A DNA stretch of 64,000 nt from Salinarchaeum laminariae (GCF_023204835.1 NZ_CP096270.1:1054001-1118000), one strand, 5' to 3'; shown: positions 1 to 9,330, numbered from the stretch's first letter. The notes: generated from the sequence alone by a model not told the origin. Translations and numbers: made by a program.

Positions 1-1
1 C

Positions 2-304
2 GACGTGCTCTCCATCCGGAACCACTCCGATCGATCGGCCGTCCCGATCTGGCTCAGACTCGACCGCGTCGGCCCGCGCGTGACCTGCTACCTCTCGACC
101 GACGGCGAGGACTGGGCTCCGGTGGACCAGCACGTGCTCGACCTCGACGGATCGGTCGTGGCTGGTCTCGCCGTCTGTAGCCACAACGCGAGCAGTCGAT
201 CGACGGCCGTCTTCGATCACGTGCGGATTACGCCCCTGTCGACGGATTCGGCGTCGGCCGGTGGACTGCAAACAACTGAACGGACGCGATCGACGGACGA
301 GTGA
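2..304 (+). CDS. C-terminal fragment of a lectin/DUF1349-like protein (5' end outside window)
   Basis: Only the last 100 or so codons are present and the frame is open to the left edge, so the true start lies outside. The stretch RLDRVGPRVTCYLSTDGEDW followed by VVAGLAVCSHN and AVFDHVRI is the strand pattern seen at the end of concanavalin-like (DUF1349 / laminin-G-like) domains, which bind sugars or polysaccharides. That assignment rests on pattern recognition only. The last 25 residues are Ser/Thr-rich and probably unstructured. It ends 115 bp before alaS, on the same strand. Confidence 0.6.
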   Translation, partial: DVLSIRNHSDRSAVPIWLRLDRVGPRVTCYLSTDGEDWAPVDQHVLDLDGSVVAGLAVCSHNASSRSTAVFDHVRITPLSTDSASAGGLQTTERTRSTDE

Positions 305-419
305 CCGGTGCCCGATGTGGGCCGTTCGACCGCGGATTCGCTACCACCGAACCGCACGACTGCGACGCTCTATCGGCGTCCCGGAACCCTTTTCCACGGC
401 GACCGGCAGATAGCTCTCA

Positions 420-3248
420 ATGAGCGACCTCGAGGAGGAGTACCGTCTCGAATTCTTCGACCAGGAGGGGTTCGTCCGACGCGAGTGCGTCGAGTGCGGC
501 GCCCACTTCTGGACCCGCGACGAGGACCGCGAGACGTGCGGCGAGCCGCCGTGTGAGACGTACACCTTCATCGACGACCCCGGTTTCGCCGAGGAGTACA
601 CGCTGGAGGAGATGCGGGAGGCCTTCCTGTCGTACTTCGAGGAGCACGACCACGAGCGCATCGAGCCCTACCCCGTCGCGGCGAACCGCTGGCGCGACGA
701 CGTTCTGCTCACGCAGGCGTCGATCTACGACTTCCAGCCGCTGGTGACGTCGGGCGAAACGCCGCCGCCTGCAAATCCGCTGACGATCAGCCAGCCCTGC
801 ATCCGGATGCAGGACATCGACAACGTGGGCACCACTGGCCGGCACACGATGGCCTTCGAGATGATGGCCCACCACGCGTTCAACGCCCGCGAGGACATCG
901 AGGACGCCGAGCAGTACGCCTACGAGGGCGAGGTCTACTGGAAGGACCGGACGGTCGAGCTCTGCGAGGGCTTTTTCGAGTCGCTGGGCGCGGACGTCGA
1001 GGGGATCACCTACATCGAAGATCCGTGGGTCGGCGGCGGCAACGCCGGGCCCGCCATCGAGGTCATCTACGAGGGCGCGGAGCTGGCGACGCTCGTCTTC
1101 ATGTCGATGGAGCAAGACCCCGAGGGCGAGTACGAGCTCAAGGACGGGAACCGCTACTCGAAGATGGACACCTACGTCGTCGACACCGGCTACGGGCTCG
1201 AACGCTGGACGTGGGTGAGCCAGGGGACGCCGACCGTCTACGAGGCGATCTACCCCGACCAGATCGCCTTCCTGAAGGACAACGCCGGGATCGAGCTGAC
1301 CGAGGACGAACAGCGGATCGTCCACGACGCCGCCGCGCTCGCCGGCAACATGGACATCGACGAGGCCGAGGATCTCGAGGCTGCCCGCGACGAGATCGCC
1401 GCCGAGATCGGCGTCGACGTCGCGGATCTCGAGGCGCTCGTCGAGCCCCTCGAGAGCATCTACGCCATCGCGGACCACTGCCGCACGCTCGCGTACATGC
1501 TCGGCGACGAAATCGTCCCGAGCAACGTCGGCACCGGCTACCTCGCGCGAATGGTGCTGCGCCGGACCAAGCGACTCGTCGACGAGGTCGGCGTCGACGC
1601 CCCGCTGGACGAACTCGTCGACATGCAGGCAGAGCGCCTGGGTTACGAGAACCGCGATCACGTACGCGATGTCGTGCGAACGGAGGTCGAGAAGTATCGC
1701 GAGACGCTGGAGCGTGGCCGGCGCCGCGTCGAGGACATGGCTGCCGAACACGCCGACGCCGGCGAACCGATCCCGACGCCGGAGCTCGTCGAACTCTACG
1801 ACTCCCACGGCATCCAGCCGGACATGGTCGAGGATATCGCCGCCGAACACGGCGCCGACGTCGACGTCCCCGAGGATTTCTACGGGCAGGTCGCCTCCCG
1901 ACACGACGAGGACGCCGGAGGGATCACGGCCGCCGACGCCGACGAGCGGTTCGCCGACCTCCCCGCGACCGAGCAGCTGTACTACGACGACCAGCAGGGC
2001 ACGGAGTTCGAGGCGGTCGTCCTCGACGTGTTCGAACGCGAGGACGGCTACGACGTCGTGCTCGACCAGACGATGTTCTATCCGGAGGGCGGTGGCCAGC
2101 CGCCGGACCACGGCACGCTCACGAGCGACGACGCGACCGTCGAGGTCACCGACGTCCAGATCGAGGACGGCGTGATCCGACACCGTACCGACGAAGAACT
2201 CGACAAGGGCTCGATGGTTCGCGGGAAGCTCGACGTCGATCGTCGCCGGCAGCTCATGCGCAACCACACCGCGACGCACGTCGTGATTCACGCGGCCCGA
2301 CGGATTCTGGGCGACCACGTCCGGCAGGCAGGCGCGCAGAAGGGCGTCGACTCCTCTCGCATCGACGTGGCGCACTACGACCGGATCGACCGCGAGCAGG
2401 TCAGGCAGATCGAGCGACTCGCCAACGAAATCGTGATGGCGAACGTCTCCGTCAGCCAGGAGTGGCTCCACCGCAACGACGCGGAAGCCGAGTACGGGTT
2501 CGACCTCTACCAGGGCGGCGTGCCGCCGGGCGAGCAGATTCGGATCATCCAGGTCGACGCCGACGTCCAGGCCTGCGGTGGTACGCACGTCGCGCGAACG
2601 GGCGACATTGGCGCGATCAAAGTCCGCTCGACCGAGCGCGTGCAGGACGGCGTCGAGCGACTGACATTCTCGGCGGGCACCGCGGCGATCGAGGCGACCC
2701 AGCGTACCGAGGACGCTCTCTACGACACCGCCGCAGCGCTCGACGTCGACGTCTGGGACGTCCCCGATACTGCCACGCGCTTCTTCGATGAGTGGAAGGA
2801 GCGAGGCAAGCGCATCGAGGAATTACAGGAGGAGCTGGCCGAAGCCCGCGCTGCGGGCGGTGACGACGACGCGACGGAAGTCGAGGTCGGCGAGACCACT
2901 GCCGTCGTCCGGCGCATCGACGCCGAGATGGACGAGCTCCGCGCGACCGCGAACGCGCTCGTCGAGGACGGCCAGATCGCCGTACTCGGTAGCGGGGGTC
3001 CCGCGAGCGATGTGAGCGGGACGTCGTCAGACTCGTCTGACGGAACCAACGGCGCTCAGTTCGTCGTCGGCGTCCCCGAGGGCTGCGCGGTGAACGCCGG
3101 CGAGGTCGTCAGCCAACTCGCCAGTCGAGTCGGCGGTGGTGGCGGCGGCCCGCCGGACTTCGCACAGGGCGGCGGTCCCGACGCCGACCAGCTCGACGAC
3201 GCGCTCGCCGACGCTCCGGAGATCCTGCAGGCCGTCGTCGACGCCTGA
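420..3248 (+). CDS. alaS: Alanyl-tRNA synthetase (archaeal type)
   Basis: Charges tRNA-Ala in the cytoplasm. The 942-aa length and the N-terminal segment with Cys pairs (CVECGAHFW near residue 22) are typical of archaeal AlaRS. The class II catalytic core follows. The editing domain carries its zinc/catalytic motifs HTATH (H616, H620) and CGGTH (C719, H723). The C-terminal C-Ala domain ends in the glycine-rich [15 protein letters not shown] signature. A coiled stretch lies near residues 790-830. The ATG at 420 is the only start that keeps the conserved N-terminus. Single gene: it is followed by a convergent gene, with a hairpin-rich gap between them. Confidence 0.97.
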   Translation: MSDLEEEYRLEFFDQEGFVRRECVECGAHFWTRDEDRETCGEPPCETYTFIDDPGFAEEYTLEEMREAFLSYFEEHDHERIEPYPVAANRWRDDVLLTQASIYDFQPLVTSGETPPPANPLTISQPCIRMQDIDNVGTTGRHTMAFEMMAHHAFNAREDIEDAEQYAYEGEVYWKDRTVELCEGFFESLGADVEGITYIEDPWVGGGNAGPAIEVIYEGAELATLVFMSMEQDPEGEYELKDGNRYSKMDTYVVDTGYGLERWTWVSQGTPTVYEAIYPDQIAFLKDNAGIELTEDEQRIVHDAAALAGNMDIDEAEDLEAARDEIAAEIGVDVADLEALVEPLESIYAIADHCRTLAYMLGDEIVPSNVGTGYLARMVLRRTKRLVDEVGVDAPLDELVDMQAERLGYENRDHVRDVVRTEVEKYRETLERGRRRVEDMAAEHADAGEPIPTPELVELYDSHGIQPDMVEDIAAEHGADVDVPEDFYGQVASRHDEDAGGITAADADERFADLPATEQLYYDDQQGTEFEAVVLDVFEREDGYDVVLDQTMFYPEGGGQPPDHGTLTSDDATVEVTDVQIEDGVIRHRTDEELDKGSMVRGKLDVDRRRQLMRNHTATHVVIHAARRILGDHVRQAGAQKGVDSSRIDVAHYDRIDREQVRQIERLANEIVMANVSVSQEWLHRNDAEAEYGFDLYQGGVPPGEQIRIIQVDADVQACGGTHVARTGDIGAIKVRSTERVQDGVERLTFSAGTAAIEATQRTEDALYDTAAALDVDVWDVPDTATRFFDEWKERGKRIEELQEELAEARAAGGDDDATEVEVGETTAVVRRIDAEMDELRATANALVEDGQIAVLGSGGPASDVSGTSSDSSDGTNGAQFVVGVPEGCAVNAGEVVSQLASRVGGGGGGPPDFAQGGGPDADQLDDALADAPEILQAVVDA

Positions 3249-3377
3249 CCGGCCGGCGACGGTCGCAGACAGATTTTTCACGGCTTTTGAGCAGCTACCA
3301 GTGCCACTGCTACAGCACCCTCGGGGTCCACAGGGGGTTCGCATGGTTCCCCAAGCTACCATCGGGTGGGACTGAGA

Positions 3378-3420
3378 AGGATCTTCGATCCTGCGGAAGT
3401 CGGAAGAGCTTGCTCTTCCG
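3378..3420. repeat. Two tandem perfect hairpins between convergent genes
   Basis: Two inverted repeats lie in the 231-bp gap between alaS and the convergent DUF1684 gene. The first is AGGATC-TTC-GATCCT (3378-3392). The second is CGGAAGAGC-TT-GCTCTTCCG (3401-3420), with 9-bp arms and a 2-nt loop. They could form a bidirectional 3'-end structure. The following GGGACTGGAAAGGGG (3420-3434) resembles the reverse complement of text in the interspersed intergenic repeats further right, so this gap may hold a diverged member of that family. No T-run follows, so classical termination is not shown. Confidence 0.5.
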
Positions 3421-3479
3421 GGACTGGAAAGGGGCTTCCGAACGGTTTGTCGTAGCGATGACGTAGCCAGACCCCGCTC

Positions 3480-4037
3480 CTACTCCCAGCCTTTCTCCCC
3501 TGCCTCGATCGGGATCTCCAGCCAGTTTTCCTCGGGTGGGAGCGGACAGGAGAACGTCTCGCTGTAGGCACAGAACGGAGAGTACGCGACGTTGAAATCC
3601 AGTGGGATCACGTCGCCGGTCTCCAGCGCCCGCTCGGTCTCCAGGTCCATGTACCGCCCGCCGTCGTAGGTCACGGGCCCGGTGGTCTTGTCGCGGAAGG
3701 GGAGGAAGATCGCCGCGTCGGCCAGCGTCTCGTCGGGCTGCTGGTAGCCGTGGAGTTCGATCTCCGTGCCGTCCAGTTCGAACGCGAACGTCGCAACGCG
3801 ATCGTAGCGAATCGACCGGCCGTCGCTTGTGTCGAGTTCGAGCTGTTCGGGCTCGTCGTGGATCGTGACCTCCGCTTCGACGCGGAATTTGGGGTCCGGG
3901 TCGAAGTAGTCGAGCCCGTCGAACGCGTCGCGCTCCTCCGGCGGGATCGGCGACTGTCGGTGCGTGTCGAAGAACTCGTCCTTCTCGGCGCGGCCGGTTT
4001 CGAGGTCGTCGGCCCAGCCAGGTGGCGTCTCGCTCAT
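3480..4037 (-). CDS. DUF1684 family protein
   Basis: A 185-aa soluble protein. The order of motifs fits DUF1684: an N-terminal helix with RAEKDEFF, then SPIPPEERDAFDGLDYF, a beta-rich middle, and a C-terminal LDFNVAYSPFCAYSETFSCP with the conserved Tyr/Cys block, ending PPEENWLEIPIEAGEK. The family is widespread in bacteria and haloarchaea and its biochemical role is not settled. A 55-codon in-frame extension upstream is Arg-rich and unlike coding sequence, so the ATG at 4037 (MSETPPGW) was chosen. It is convergent with alaS and apparently monocistronic. Confidence 0.85.
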   Translation of the reverse strand: MSETPPGWADDLETGRAEKDEFFDTHRQSPIPPEERDAFDGLDYFDPDPKFRVEAEVTIHDEPEQLELDTSDGRSIRYDRVATFAFELDGTEIELHGYQQPDETLADAAIFLPFRDKTTGPVTYDGGRYMDLETERALETGDVIPLDFNVAYSPFCAYSETFSCPLPPEENWLEIPIEAGEKGWE

Positions 4038-4291
4038 GGCGGGGTCTCGGCCGCGAGGCCGGATGAACCCCGCGGCTCGGTGACGCAGCCGGCGATCGTG
4101 CGGTCCGGCAACACCGCTGGCGGCCCGAATTCTGGACCTCCATCCACGCAACTCCACCCGATTGCCACCAATTTCCACTTCCACCGAGCTTCCGGCGCTC
4201 ACTTACCCGTTACCGTCGGTAACGACCGATCACTCGCTGGCGCCGCAGTAGTGCCGTCCGACTGCACTCGCGGCCCTGCCGAGCCACAGCC

Positions 4292-4459
4292 ATGTCCGAC
4301 CACCCACCCCCACTCTCGACGCGCGTTCGTCGTCTCGCAGCCGCAGCGGTCGCGCTGGCCGGCGCGTTCGCGGCGTTGCAAACAGTCTACGGCTCGACCG
4401 TCCTCGCCGGCGTCGCCGTGCTCGCGATCCTCGCACTCGCGGCGATGGGCGTCCGGTAG
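4292..4459 (+). CDS. Small membrane protein, 55 aa
   Basis: A short open frame starting MSDHPPPLSTRVRRLAAA and ending LAAMGVR. It has a basic N-terminal segment (RVRR) followed by two hydrophobic stretches (about residues 15-29 and 33-53), as in small haloarchaeal two-helix membrane proteins. Codon third positions are strongly GC-rich, as in real genes here. It lies 80 bp upstream of mutY on the same strand. No family recognised; function unknown. Confidence 0.5.
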   Translation: MSDHPPPLSTRVRRLAAAAVALAGAFAALQTVYGSTVLAGVAVLAILALAAMGVR

Positions 4460-4539
4460 CCCGGGCGATACGTGTTCGATCGACTCGCGTCCTTCCCGGA
4501 CCGCACGAGTAAAGCGCCCCCGTCGGCAAGCCGCTGCCA

Positions 4540-5517
4540 ATGAGTACCGAGGAGGGCGACGGCGAGTCGACCCCCACCGACCGCGATCTCCCCGATGGCG
4601 TCTCGCTCCCCGAGGACCTCGACGCCGTGCAGGACGCGCTCCTCTCCTGGTATCGCGAGGACCACCGCTCCTTCCCCTGGCGAGAGACCACCGATCCCTA
4701 CGCGATCCTCGTCTCGGAGGTGATGAGCCAGCAGACCCAGCTCTCTCGCGTCGAAACGGCCTGGGCAGCGTTTCTCGATCGCTGGCCAGACGCTGCTGCG
4801 CTCGCCGCGGCAGATCGCGCTGACGTGGTCTCCTTCTGGACCGACCACAGTCTCGGCTACAACAACCGGGCGAAATACCTCCACGAGGCAGCCCGGCAGG
4901 TGACCGAGGGCGAGGTCGGCGGCGACGACCTGGACCCCGGCGAGTTCCCGACGGATCCCGAGGGCCTGCAAGATCTCCACGGCGTCGGCCCCTACACCGC
5001 CAACGCCGTCGCCTCCTTCGCGTTCAACGAGGGCGACGCCGTCGTCGACACGAACGTCAAGCGTGTCTGTTACCGGGCGTTCGACGTGCCGGACGACGAC
5101 GCTGCCTTCGAAGCTGCTGCGAATGCGCTCATGCCCGCTGGCGAGTCCCGGGACTGGAACAACGCGATCATGGAACTGGGCGGGGTGGCCTGTGAGAAGA
5201 CGCCGAGCTGTGACGAGGCCGGCTGCCCCTGGCGGCAGTGGTGCTCGGCGTACCACAGCGGCGACTTCACCGCGCCGGACGTACCAACGCAGCCGCCCTT
5301 CGAGGGCAGCCGGCGACAGAAACGCGCCCGCGTGCTCTCCGCGCTCTCCGAGCACGGCGCCCAGGAGCTGGACGAGCTGGGCCCCCGCGTCCGGGTCGAC
5401 TACGCGCCCGAGAGCGACGGCGACGGGAGCCGGGAGTGGCTCCGCGATCTCGTCGAGGATCTGGCCGACGACGGGCTGGTCGCTCGCGAGGGCGACGTCG
5501 TCGAACTGCGCAGCTAA
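4540..5517 (+). CDS. mutY: A/G-specific adenine DNA glycosylase (MutY)
   Basis: Removes adenine mispaired with 8-oxoguanine in base-excision repair. The HhH-GPD glycosylase core is complete: catalytic Glu60 in SEVMSQQTQ, the helix-hairpin-helix LHGVGPYTANAV, and Asp170 in VVDTNVKRV. The iron-sulfur cluster loop follows with C218, C224, C229 and C235. The spacing is C-x5-C-x4-C-x5-C rather than the textbook C-x6-C-x2-C-x5-C, but four cysteines are kept. The C-terminal 90 residues resemble a small winged-helix region rather than the bacterial NUDIX-like 8-oxoG recognition domain. Length 325 aa fits haloarchaeal MutY. Confidence 0.93.
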   Translation: MSTEEGDGESTPTDRDLPDGVSLPEDLDAVQDALLSWYREDHRSFPWRETTDPYAILVSEVMSQQTQLSRVETAWAAFLDRWPDAAALAAADRADVVSFWTDHSLGYNNRAKYLHEAARQVTEGEVGGDDLDPGEFPTDPEGLQDLHGVGPYTANAVASFAFNEGDAVVDTNVKRVCYRAFDVPDDDAAFEAAANALMPAGESRDWNNAIMELGGVACEKTPSCDEAGCPWRQWCSAYHSGDFTAPDVPTQPPFEGSRRQKRARVLSALSEHGAQELDELGPRVRVDYAPESDGDGSREWLRDLVEDLADDGLVAREGDVVELRS

Positions 5518-5568
5518 CGTGCGAAAAGGACGAGAGACCGTCCGTACGTCGATGGGCAGAGCGAGCGA

Positions 5569-5753
5569 CAGCCGGGAACCGATCGCTGCACATAGCCTAC
5601 CGAAAAGGACGGAGTAGAGGATCCCCATCTTCGCGACCGTCGACGTCCTCTATCGCGGCGACCAGTCAGAGATCACGCGAGGGTAACGATCCACGCGAGC
5701 AGTCCCGCGACGATACCTTGTGCGATCGGTCCGATACCGGAGGTGTCTGATAC
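5569..5753 (-). pseudogene. Decayed paralogue of the neighbouring membrane protein
   Basis: Two disconnected pieces resemble the two ends of the intact gene immediately to the right. The first (5753-5673, GTG start) reads PIAQGIVAGLLAWIVTLA then stops; the intact gene has PIVQSVVVGIVSYVVSFA. The second (5628-5569, another frame) reads MGILYSVLFGRLCAAIGSRL; the intact gene ends MGIVYPVVIGGIGGYVGSRL. The roughly 140 residues between them are missing and the frame differs. The simplest reading is a tandem duplicate that lost its middle. Confidence 0.55.
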
Positions 5754-5847
5754 GCCTCGTCTGCGAGAATGGGCCCCGGCGGTCATCACTGACCGCCGGC
5801 GTACTCTATTGTTCGATCTCCCTGGGTGGCGGGCTCTGCGGAGCGTC

Positions 5848-6405
5848 CTACAGCCGGGAGCCGACGTAGCCACCGATCCCGCCGATGACGACTGGGTAGA
5901 CGATGCCCATCAGGAGCACTGTCATGAGGCCGAGTTTGGGAACGACTTCGGCGGTAATGCCCATCTGGGTGTCGGACAGTTCGAAGACGAACGTTCCGAC
6001 GATCGTCAACACGACGTAGCCGATCGCCAGCGCTGCGCCAGCGATGGCAGCGTCGGTTTCGTCCGGGATCTCGAGGTAGCGCACGAGTGCGATACCCGCG
6101 ACGAGCAACACGACGATCGGGATGATCTGATAGAGGAACTCCGGTGCCTCCAGCGAGCTCTCACTGATGAAGTTGTGCGTCTCCGATTGGCTTTGCCCCC
6201 CCGCCGACACGGTATACTTCGCGTCGACGAAGTGAGCGCCGTAGAGGATGTTCCCCGCTGCTCCAACGAGGTCGTCGCCGTCTTCCATCCCCGCGACGAC
6301 CATCGCAACGAGAGCGAAGCTCACCACGTATGAGACGATACCAACTACGACGCTCTGCACGATCGGAACACGATCCATCAGGCCTCCCCCACGCTGTGTG
6401 GACAT
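5848..6405 (-). CDS. Haloarchaeal integral membrane protein of unknown function
   Basis: A 185-aa protein with four predicted membrane segments: VPIVQSVVVGIVSYVVSFALV near the N-terminus, IIPIVVLLVAGIALV, AAIAGAALAIGYVVLTIVG, and a C-terminal LMTVLLMGIVYPVVIGGIGG. A soluble loop with QSQSETHNF lies between helices 1 and 2. The start MSTQRGGGL (6405) is preferred over an upstream in-frame ATG at 6459. Divergent from the FMN reductase gene, with AT-rich promoter text (GATTTTAGGGGATTATAG) in the shared gap. A damaged copy of the same family lies directly downstream. Function unknown. Confidence 0.7.
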   Translation of the reverse strand: MSTQRGGGLMDRVPIVQSVVVGIVSYVVSFALVAMVVAGMEDGDDLVGAAGNILYGAHFVDAKYTVSAGGQSQSETHNFISESSLEAPEFLYQIIPIVVLLVAGIALVRYLEIPDETDAAIAGAALAIGYVVLTIVGTFVFELSDTQMGITAEVVPKLGLMTVLLMGIVYPVVIGGIGGYVGSRL

Positions 6406-6519
6406 AGCCCCCGATTTTAGGGGATTATAGTTAACAATTCCGGTGGTAGTCATAGGCAATCACGTAGCGACCTGGTGGTGATCGCCGCACTCATCATCGC
6501 CTGAAATGAGTGCATCCGT

Positions 6520-7095
6520 ATGGATGGTCCACACGTCGTCGCGATTCCGGGCAGCCTTCGTGAGGGGAGCTACACGCGCGTCGCGACTCGCCGCGCACTC
6601 GACGGCGTCGAGCGCGCCGGTGGCACCACCGAACTGATCGACCTCCGGGAGTACGACCTGCCGATCTTCGACGCCGACCACGACGAGGCCGGCGACGCGA
6701 TCGATCTCGCGGATCGCGTCCGCGCCGCCGACGCCGTCCTCCTCGGCACGCCGATGTACCACGGCTCCTTCGCCTCGCCGCTGAAGACCGCGCTCGACTA
6801 CTGCGGGTTCGACGAGTTCGAGGACGAGACCGTCGGGCTGCTCGCGGTCTCCGGTGGCGGCTTCCCGACGCCGGCCCTGGAACACCTCCGCTCTGTCTGT
6901 CGCGCGCTCAACGCCTGGGTGATTCCCCACCAGGTCGCGATCCCGCGAGCGCGCAACGCGATCGAAGACGGGGACATTCTCGATGACAGTCTCGACGAGC
7001 GGACGCTCGTGCTCGGCAGGCGGGCCGTTCAGTACGCCGACATCGAACCAGGTCCCGACTCCTTCGAGGGCGGCCAGAACGTGGGCGCTGAGTAG
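6520..7095 (+). CDS. NAD(P)H-dependent FMN reductase family protein
   Basis: A 191-aa flavodoxin-fold protein of the NADPH-dependent FMN reductase / quinone reductase family. The N-terminal strand-loop VVAIPGSLREGSYTR is the FMN-phosphate-binding motif. LLGTPMYHGSFASPLKTALDY is the conserved second FMN loop (G-T-P-x-Y-x-x-S-x-x-x-x-L-K). LLAVSGGGFPT is the third. Likely cytoplasmic, reducing FMN, quinones or related acceptors with NAD(P)H; the substrate cannot be told from sequence. Single gene with its own upstream region. Confidence 0.88.
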   Translation: MDGPHVVAIPGSLREGSYTRVATRRALDGVERAGGTTELIDLREYDLPIFDADHDEAGDAIDLADRVRAADAVLLGTPMYHGSFASPLKTALDYCGFDEFEDETVGLLAVSGGGFPTPALEHLRSVCRALNAWVIPHQVAIPRARNAIEDGDILDDSLDERTLVLGRRAVQYADIEPGPDSFEGGQNVGAE

Positions 7096-7234
7096 GAACG
7101 GGACTCCTGGGATCAGAGGGAATGGCGACAATCGAAACGAACCGCTTGGAAGCAGCTCTTTCCTCCAACCACCCACTCCCCAGCATCCACTCCAGAACGC
7201 ACGACTAATGGGACCCCTCGCCCAAGCCCGACCA

Positions 7235-7864
7235 ATGAACGAGGAGACCCGCTCCTGGGTCGAGCTCCTCGCCCTCCAGCTCGCGGGGTTAGTCGTCGCA
7301 ACGCACGTCTACTGGGGTCTCGATCGCTTCACGGAGCAGCTGCGCTATGGGGTCTACGTCGATCCCCGGCCGCTGCTGTTCGTGGTTTCGTCGGCAGCGA
7401 TCATCGCTGGGGTGGCCTACGTCGCCCTCGGCGGCCGGCGCACACCCGTCTACGTGCTCGGGATCGTGCTCATGCTGGTCTACATCTTCGGCTACTGGGG
7501 CTGGCACCTGATGGGGCATCTCCCCGCGTTGCCGTGGGTCGAGAACCAGCCGCATCCGCATCCGGAGTGGGGTCCCGTGGAGACGCTGTTCCAGCACCTC
7601 GGAGAGGACGATCTCGCGCTCGTCTCCAAGATCGTCGAGGCTGCGCTGGCGATCGTGCTCGCGTGGCTCTGGCTGGGCGAGCGCGGACGCACGGCCGACG
7701 ACAGTTCCGCATCGCCGAGTGCCGACCCCAACTCTGCGTCGGGTACCGATCCCGACTCTGCGCCGACCGCCGACCCCGATCCGTCCGAGACCGGCGACCC
7801 CAACTCTGCGCCGAGCGACGATCCCGAGCCACCGTCCGACGGCGCCGGGAACGACCAGCCGTGA
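7235..7864 (+). CDS. Membrane protein with acidic Asp/Pro/Ser-rich tail
   Basis: A 209-aa protein. The first 150 residues contain four hydrophobic segments (LALQLAGLVVATHVYWGL, LLFVVSSAAIIAGVAYVAL, VYVLGIVLMLVYIFGYWGW, VEAALAIVLAWLWLG). A His/Pro loop (ENQPHPHPEW) lies between helices 3 and 4. The last 55 residues repeat a short unit of the type DPNSAPxxDPDP several times and are acidic and disordered. ATG 7235 is preferred over the in-frame ATG at 7208. The stop overlaps the GTG of the next gene (GTGA), implying translational coupling with the YigZ-type protein. Function unknown. Confidence 0.72.
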   Translation: MNEETRSWVELLALQLAGLVVATHVYWGLDRFTEQLRYGVYVDPRPLLFVVSSAAIIAGVAYVALGGRRTPVYVLGIVLMLVYIFGYWGWHLMGHLPALPWVENQPHPHPEWGPVETLFQHLGEDDLALVSKIVEAALAIVLAWLWLGERGRTADDSSASPSADPNSASGTDPDSAPTADPDPSETGDPNSAPSDDPEPPSDGAGNDQP

Positions 7865-8469
7865 CGGCCACCGACCCCTACAGCACAGTCGCCGAGCGAG
7901 CCAGCGCCGCCTTCGAGGTGCAAGGGTCGGAGTTCATCGGCTACGTCGCTCCAGTGGAGAGCGAAACTGCGGCGGAGGCGTTCACCGACGAGATCGCCGC
8001 GGAGTACGACGACGCGACCCACGTCGTACCGGCCTATCGCGTTCGGACAGAAGACGGCTATCTGCGGGAGTATAGCAACGACGACGGCGAGCCCTCCGGC
8101 TCTGCCGGGAAGCCGGCGCTCAACGTGCTCCAGGGGCAGGAACTCGAGAACGTCGCCGTCGCGATCGTCCGGTACTACGGTGGGACGAACCTCGGTGTCG
8201 GCGGGCTGGTATCTGCCTACGGCCGGTCGACGGCGGACGCGATCGAGGCCGCGGGCGTCGTCGAGCGTGAGCCCCACGAGCAGTTCACGGTCACCGTCGA
8301 GTACGACGATTCGGGATCGGTTCGATCGGTGCTCGAAGGCGGCCCTGGCTCCTTCGACGCCGCCTACGAGGAGCGGGTGCAGTTCGTGGTCTCGGTGCCG
8401 AGCGTCGAGGCCGAGGCACTCCGGGACCGCCTGCGGAGCACGACCAGCGGCCGTGCCACGATCGAGTAG
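7861..8469 (+). CDS. YigZ/IMPACT family protein (UPF0029)
   Basis: A 202-aa protein that starts with GTG at 7861, overlapping the previous stop by four bases. The N-terminal UPF0029 (Impact) domain is clear: FIGYVAPVESE, then ATHVVPAYR, DDGEPSGSAGKPAL and VAIVRYYGGTNLGVGGL. The last two are the family's hallmark blocks. A C-terminal ferredoxin-like DUF1949-type domain follows. Eukaryotic IMPACT regulates GCN2; prokaryotic YigZ proteins bind nucleotides or RNA and their role is unclear. The start is fixed by the GTGA overlap, since no ATG lies near the conserved N-terminus. Confidence 0.85.
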   Translation: MTATDPYSTVAERASAAFEVQGSEFIGYVAPVESETAAEAFTDEIAAEYDDATHVVPAYRVRTEDGYLREYSNDDGEPSGSAGKPALNVLQGQELENVAVAIVRYYGGTNLGVGGLVSAYGRSTADAIEAAGVVEREPHEQFTVTVEYDDSGSVRSVLEGGPGSFDAAYEERVQFVVSVPSVEAEALRDRLRSTTSGRATIE

Positions 8470-8593
8470 CTGGCGGGCTCGAACCGGGAAGACACGTCTT
8501 CTTTCGCACCGATCGCACCCGTCCGGCTCCGGCCCTACCACCTCCACACCACTTCGCCCGAACGCTTAGGTGCTACCCGCCGAAGGCCGGCGT

Positions 8594-9007
8594 ATGCGCA
8601 CGGTCGAGGTCTCGCAGTTCGTCCAGGCGCCGCCGGGGGTGGTCGAGCGGGCGCTGGATCCGGCGTCGATCGTCGAACACGAGGGGAGCTTCGAGGTTCG
8701 TCACGTGGAGGAGCGCGACGGCGACGTCCACGTCGTCGCCGGGGGCGCGGGACTCGAACTCTCCTTTCGGTTCGAACTCCGTGAGAACGGCATCTTCTAC
8801 GAGCAGATCGAGGACGAGGGAGCGCCCCTCGAGACGATGGAGACCGATCTTTCCTGGCGATCCGAAAACGAAGGCACCCGCATCGACGCGACCTCGACGG
8901 TCAGCATGGGCGTCCGTCCGCGGACGATCACCGACCGGATCGCGGGCTGGAAGCGCCGCGGCGAACTCCGGCGCGCTCTGAGCTCGGTTTCGGACGCCGT
9001 CGGGTGA
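8594..9007 (+). CDS. SRPBCC-superfamily protein
   Basis: A 137-aa protein with the START/Bet v1-like helix-grip pattern. It opens MRTVEVSQFVQAPPGVVERAL, a strand-helix with the typical 'V-x-A-P-P-x-x-V' turn. A run of antiparallel strands follows (FEVRHVEERDGDVHVVAGG, LSFRFELRENGIFYEQI, and so on), then the long C-terminal helix GWKRRGELRRALSSVSDAVG. Such folds bind hydrophobic ligands such as polyketides or lipids; none can be named here. ATG 8594 follows the conserved N-terminus; the upstream eight codons are not family-like. Confidence 0.7.
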   Translation: MRTVEVSQFVQAPPGVVERALDPASIVEHEGSFEVRHVEERDGDVHVVAGGAGLELSFRFELRENGIFYEQIEDEGAPLETMETDLSWRSENEGTRIDATSTVSMGVRPRTITDRIAGWKRRGELRRALSSVSDAVG

Positions 9008-9120
9008 TTCCTGCGGCGAACGCCGCCGTGGCACCCGAACGCTACGTTCCGGCGAGCGGTTCTGTCCCGCGAGCGCACAGCCGGGGCGTCGCTTATCGGG
9101 CTGGACGCCAAAGCCGGACC

Positions 9121-9330
9121 ATGGGTATTCTTGGCACGGTCGCGGAGGTCTTCCAGGCCTCGAACCAGACGACAACGACCGACGGCTCCAAGGGCGCGTA
9201 CTGGTGTCACGACTGCCAGGAGCGAATCCGCGACGTCGACGTGACGGGGGAGGGCGCCCCGGACTGCCCCGGCTGTGGCGAGGCGATGTCGTTCGAGCGC
9301 TCGACCGACGGCGCGGGCTGTGCCTGTTGA
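9121..9330 (+). CDS. Small zinc-ribbon protein, 69 aa
   Basis: A short haloarchaeal protein with a classic treble-clef/zinc-ribbon pair: WCHDCQERI and CPGCGEAMSF, i.e. C-x2-C (30 residues) C-x2-C. It has an extra Cys pair at the extreme C-terminus (GCAC). The first 25 residues (MGILGTVAEVFQASNQ) could form an amphipathic helix. Such proteins may bind nucleic acid or partner proteins; no specific role can be inferred. The ATG at 9121 is unambiguous. Confidence 0.72.
   Translation: MGILGTVAEVFQASNQTTTTDGSKGAYWCHDCQERIRDVDVTGEGAPDCPGCGEAMSFERSTDGAGCAC

Noticed and set aside
417-2588. A 723-codon open frame antisense to alaS
   Set aside because: Shadow of alaS produced by high-GC codon bias; the composition is hydrophobic-free repeats of Val/Asp/Arg and no family is visible.
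7720-7860. Tandem DNA repeat of CCCGACTCTGCGCCGA-type units
   Set aside because: Explained as coding sequence for the repetitive acidic tail of the 7,235-7,864 membrane protein.
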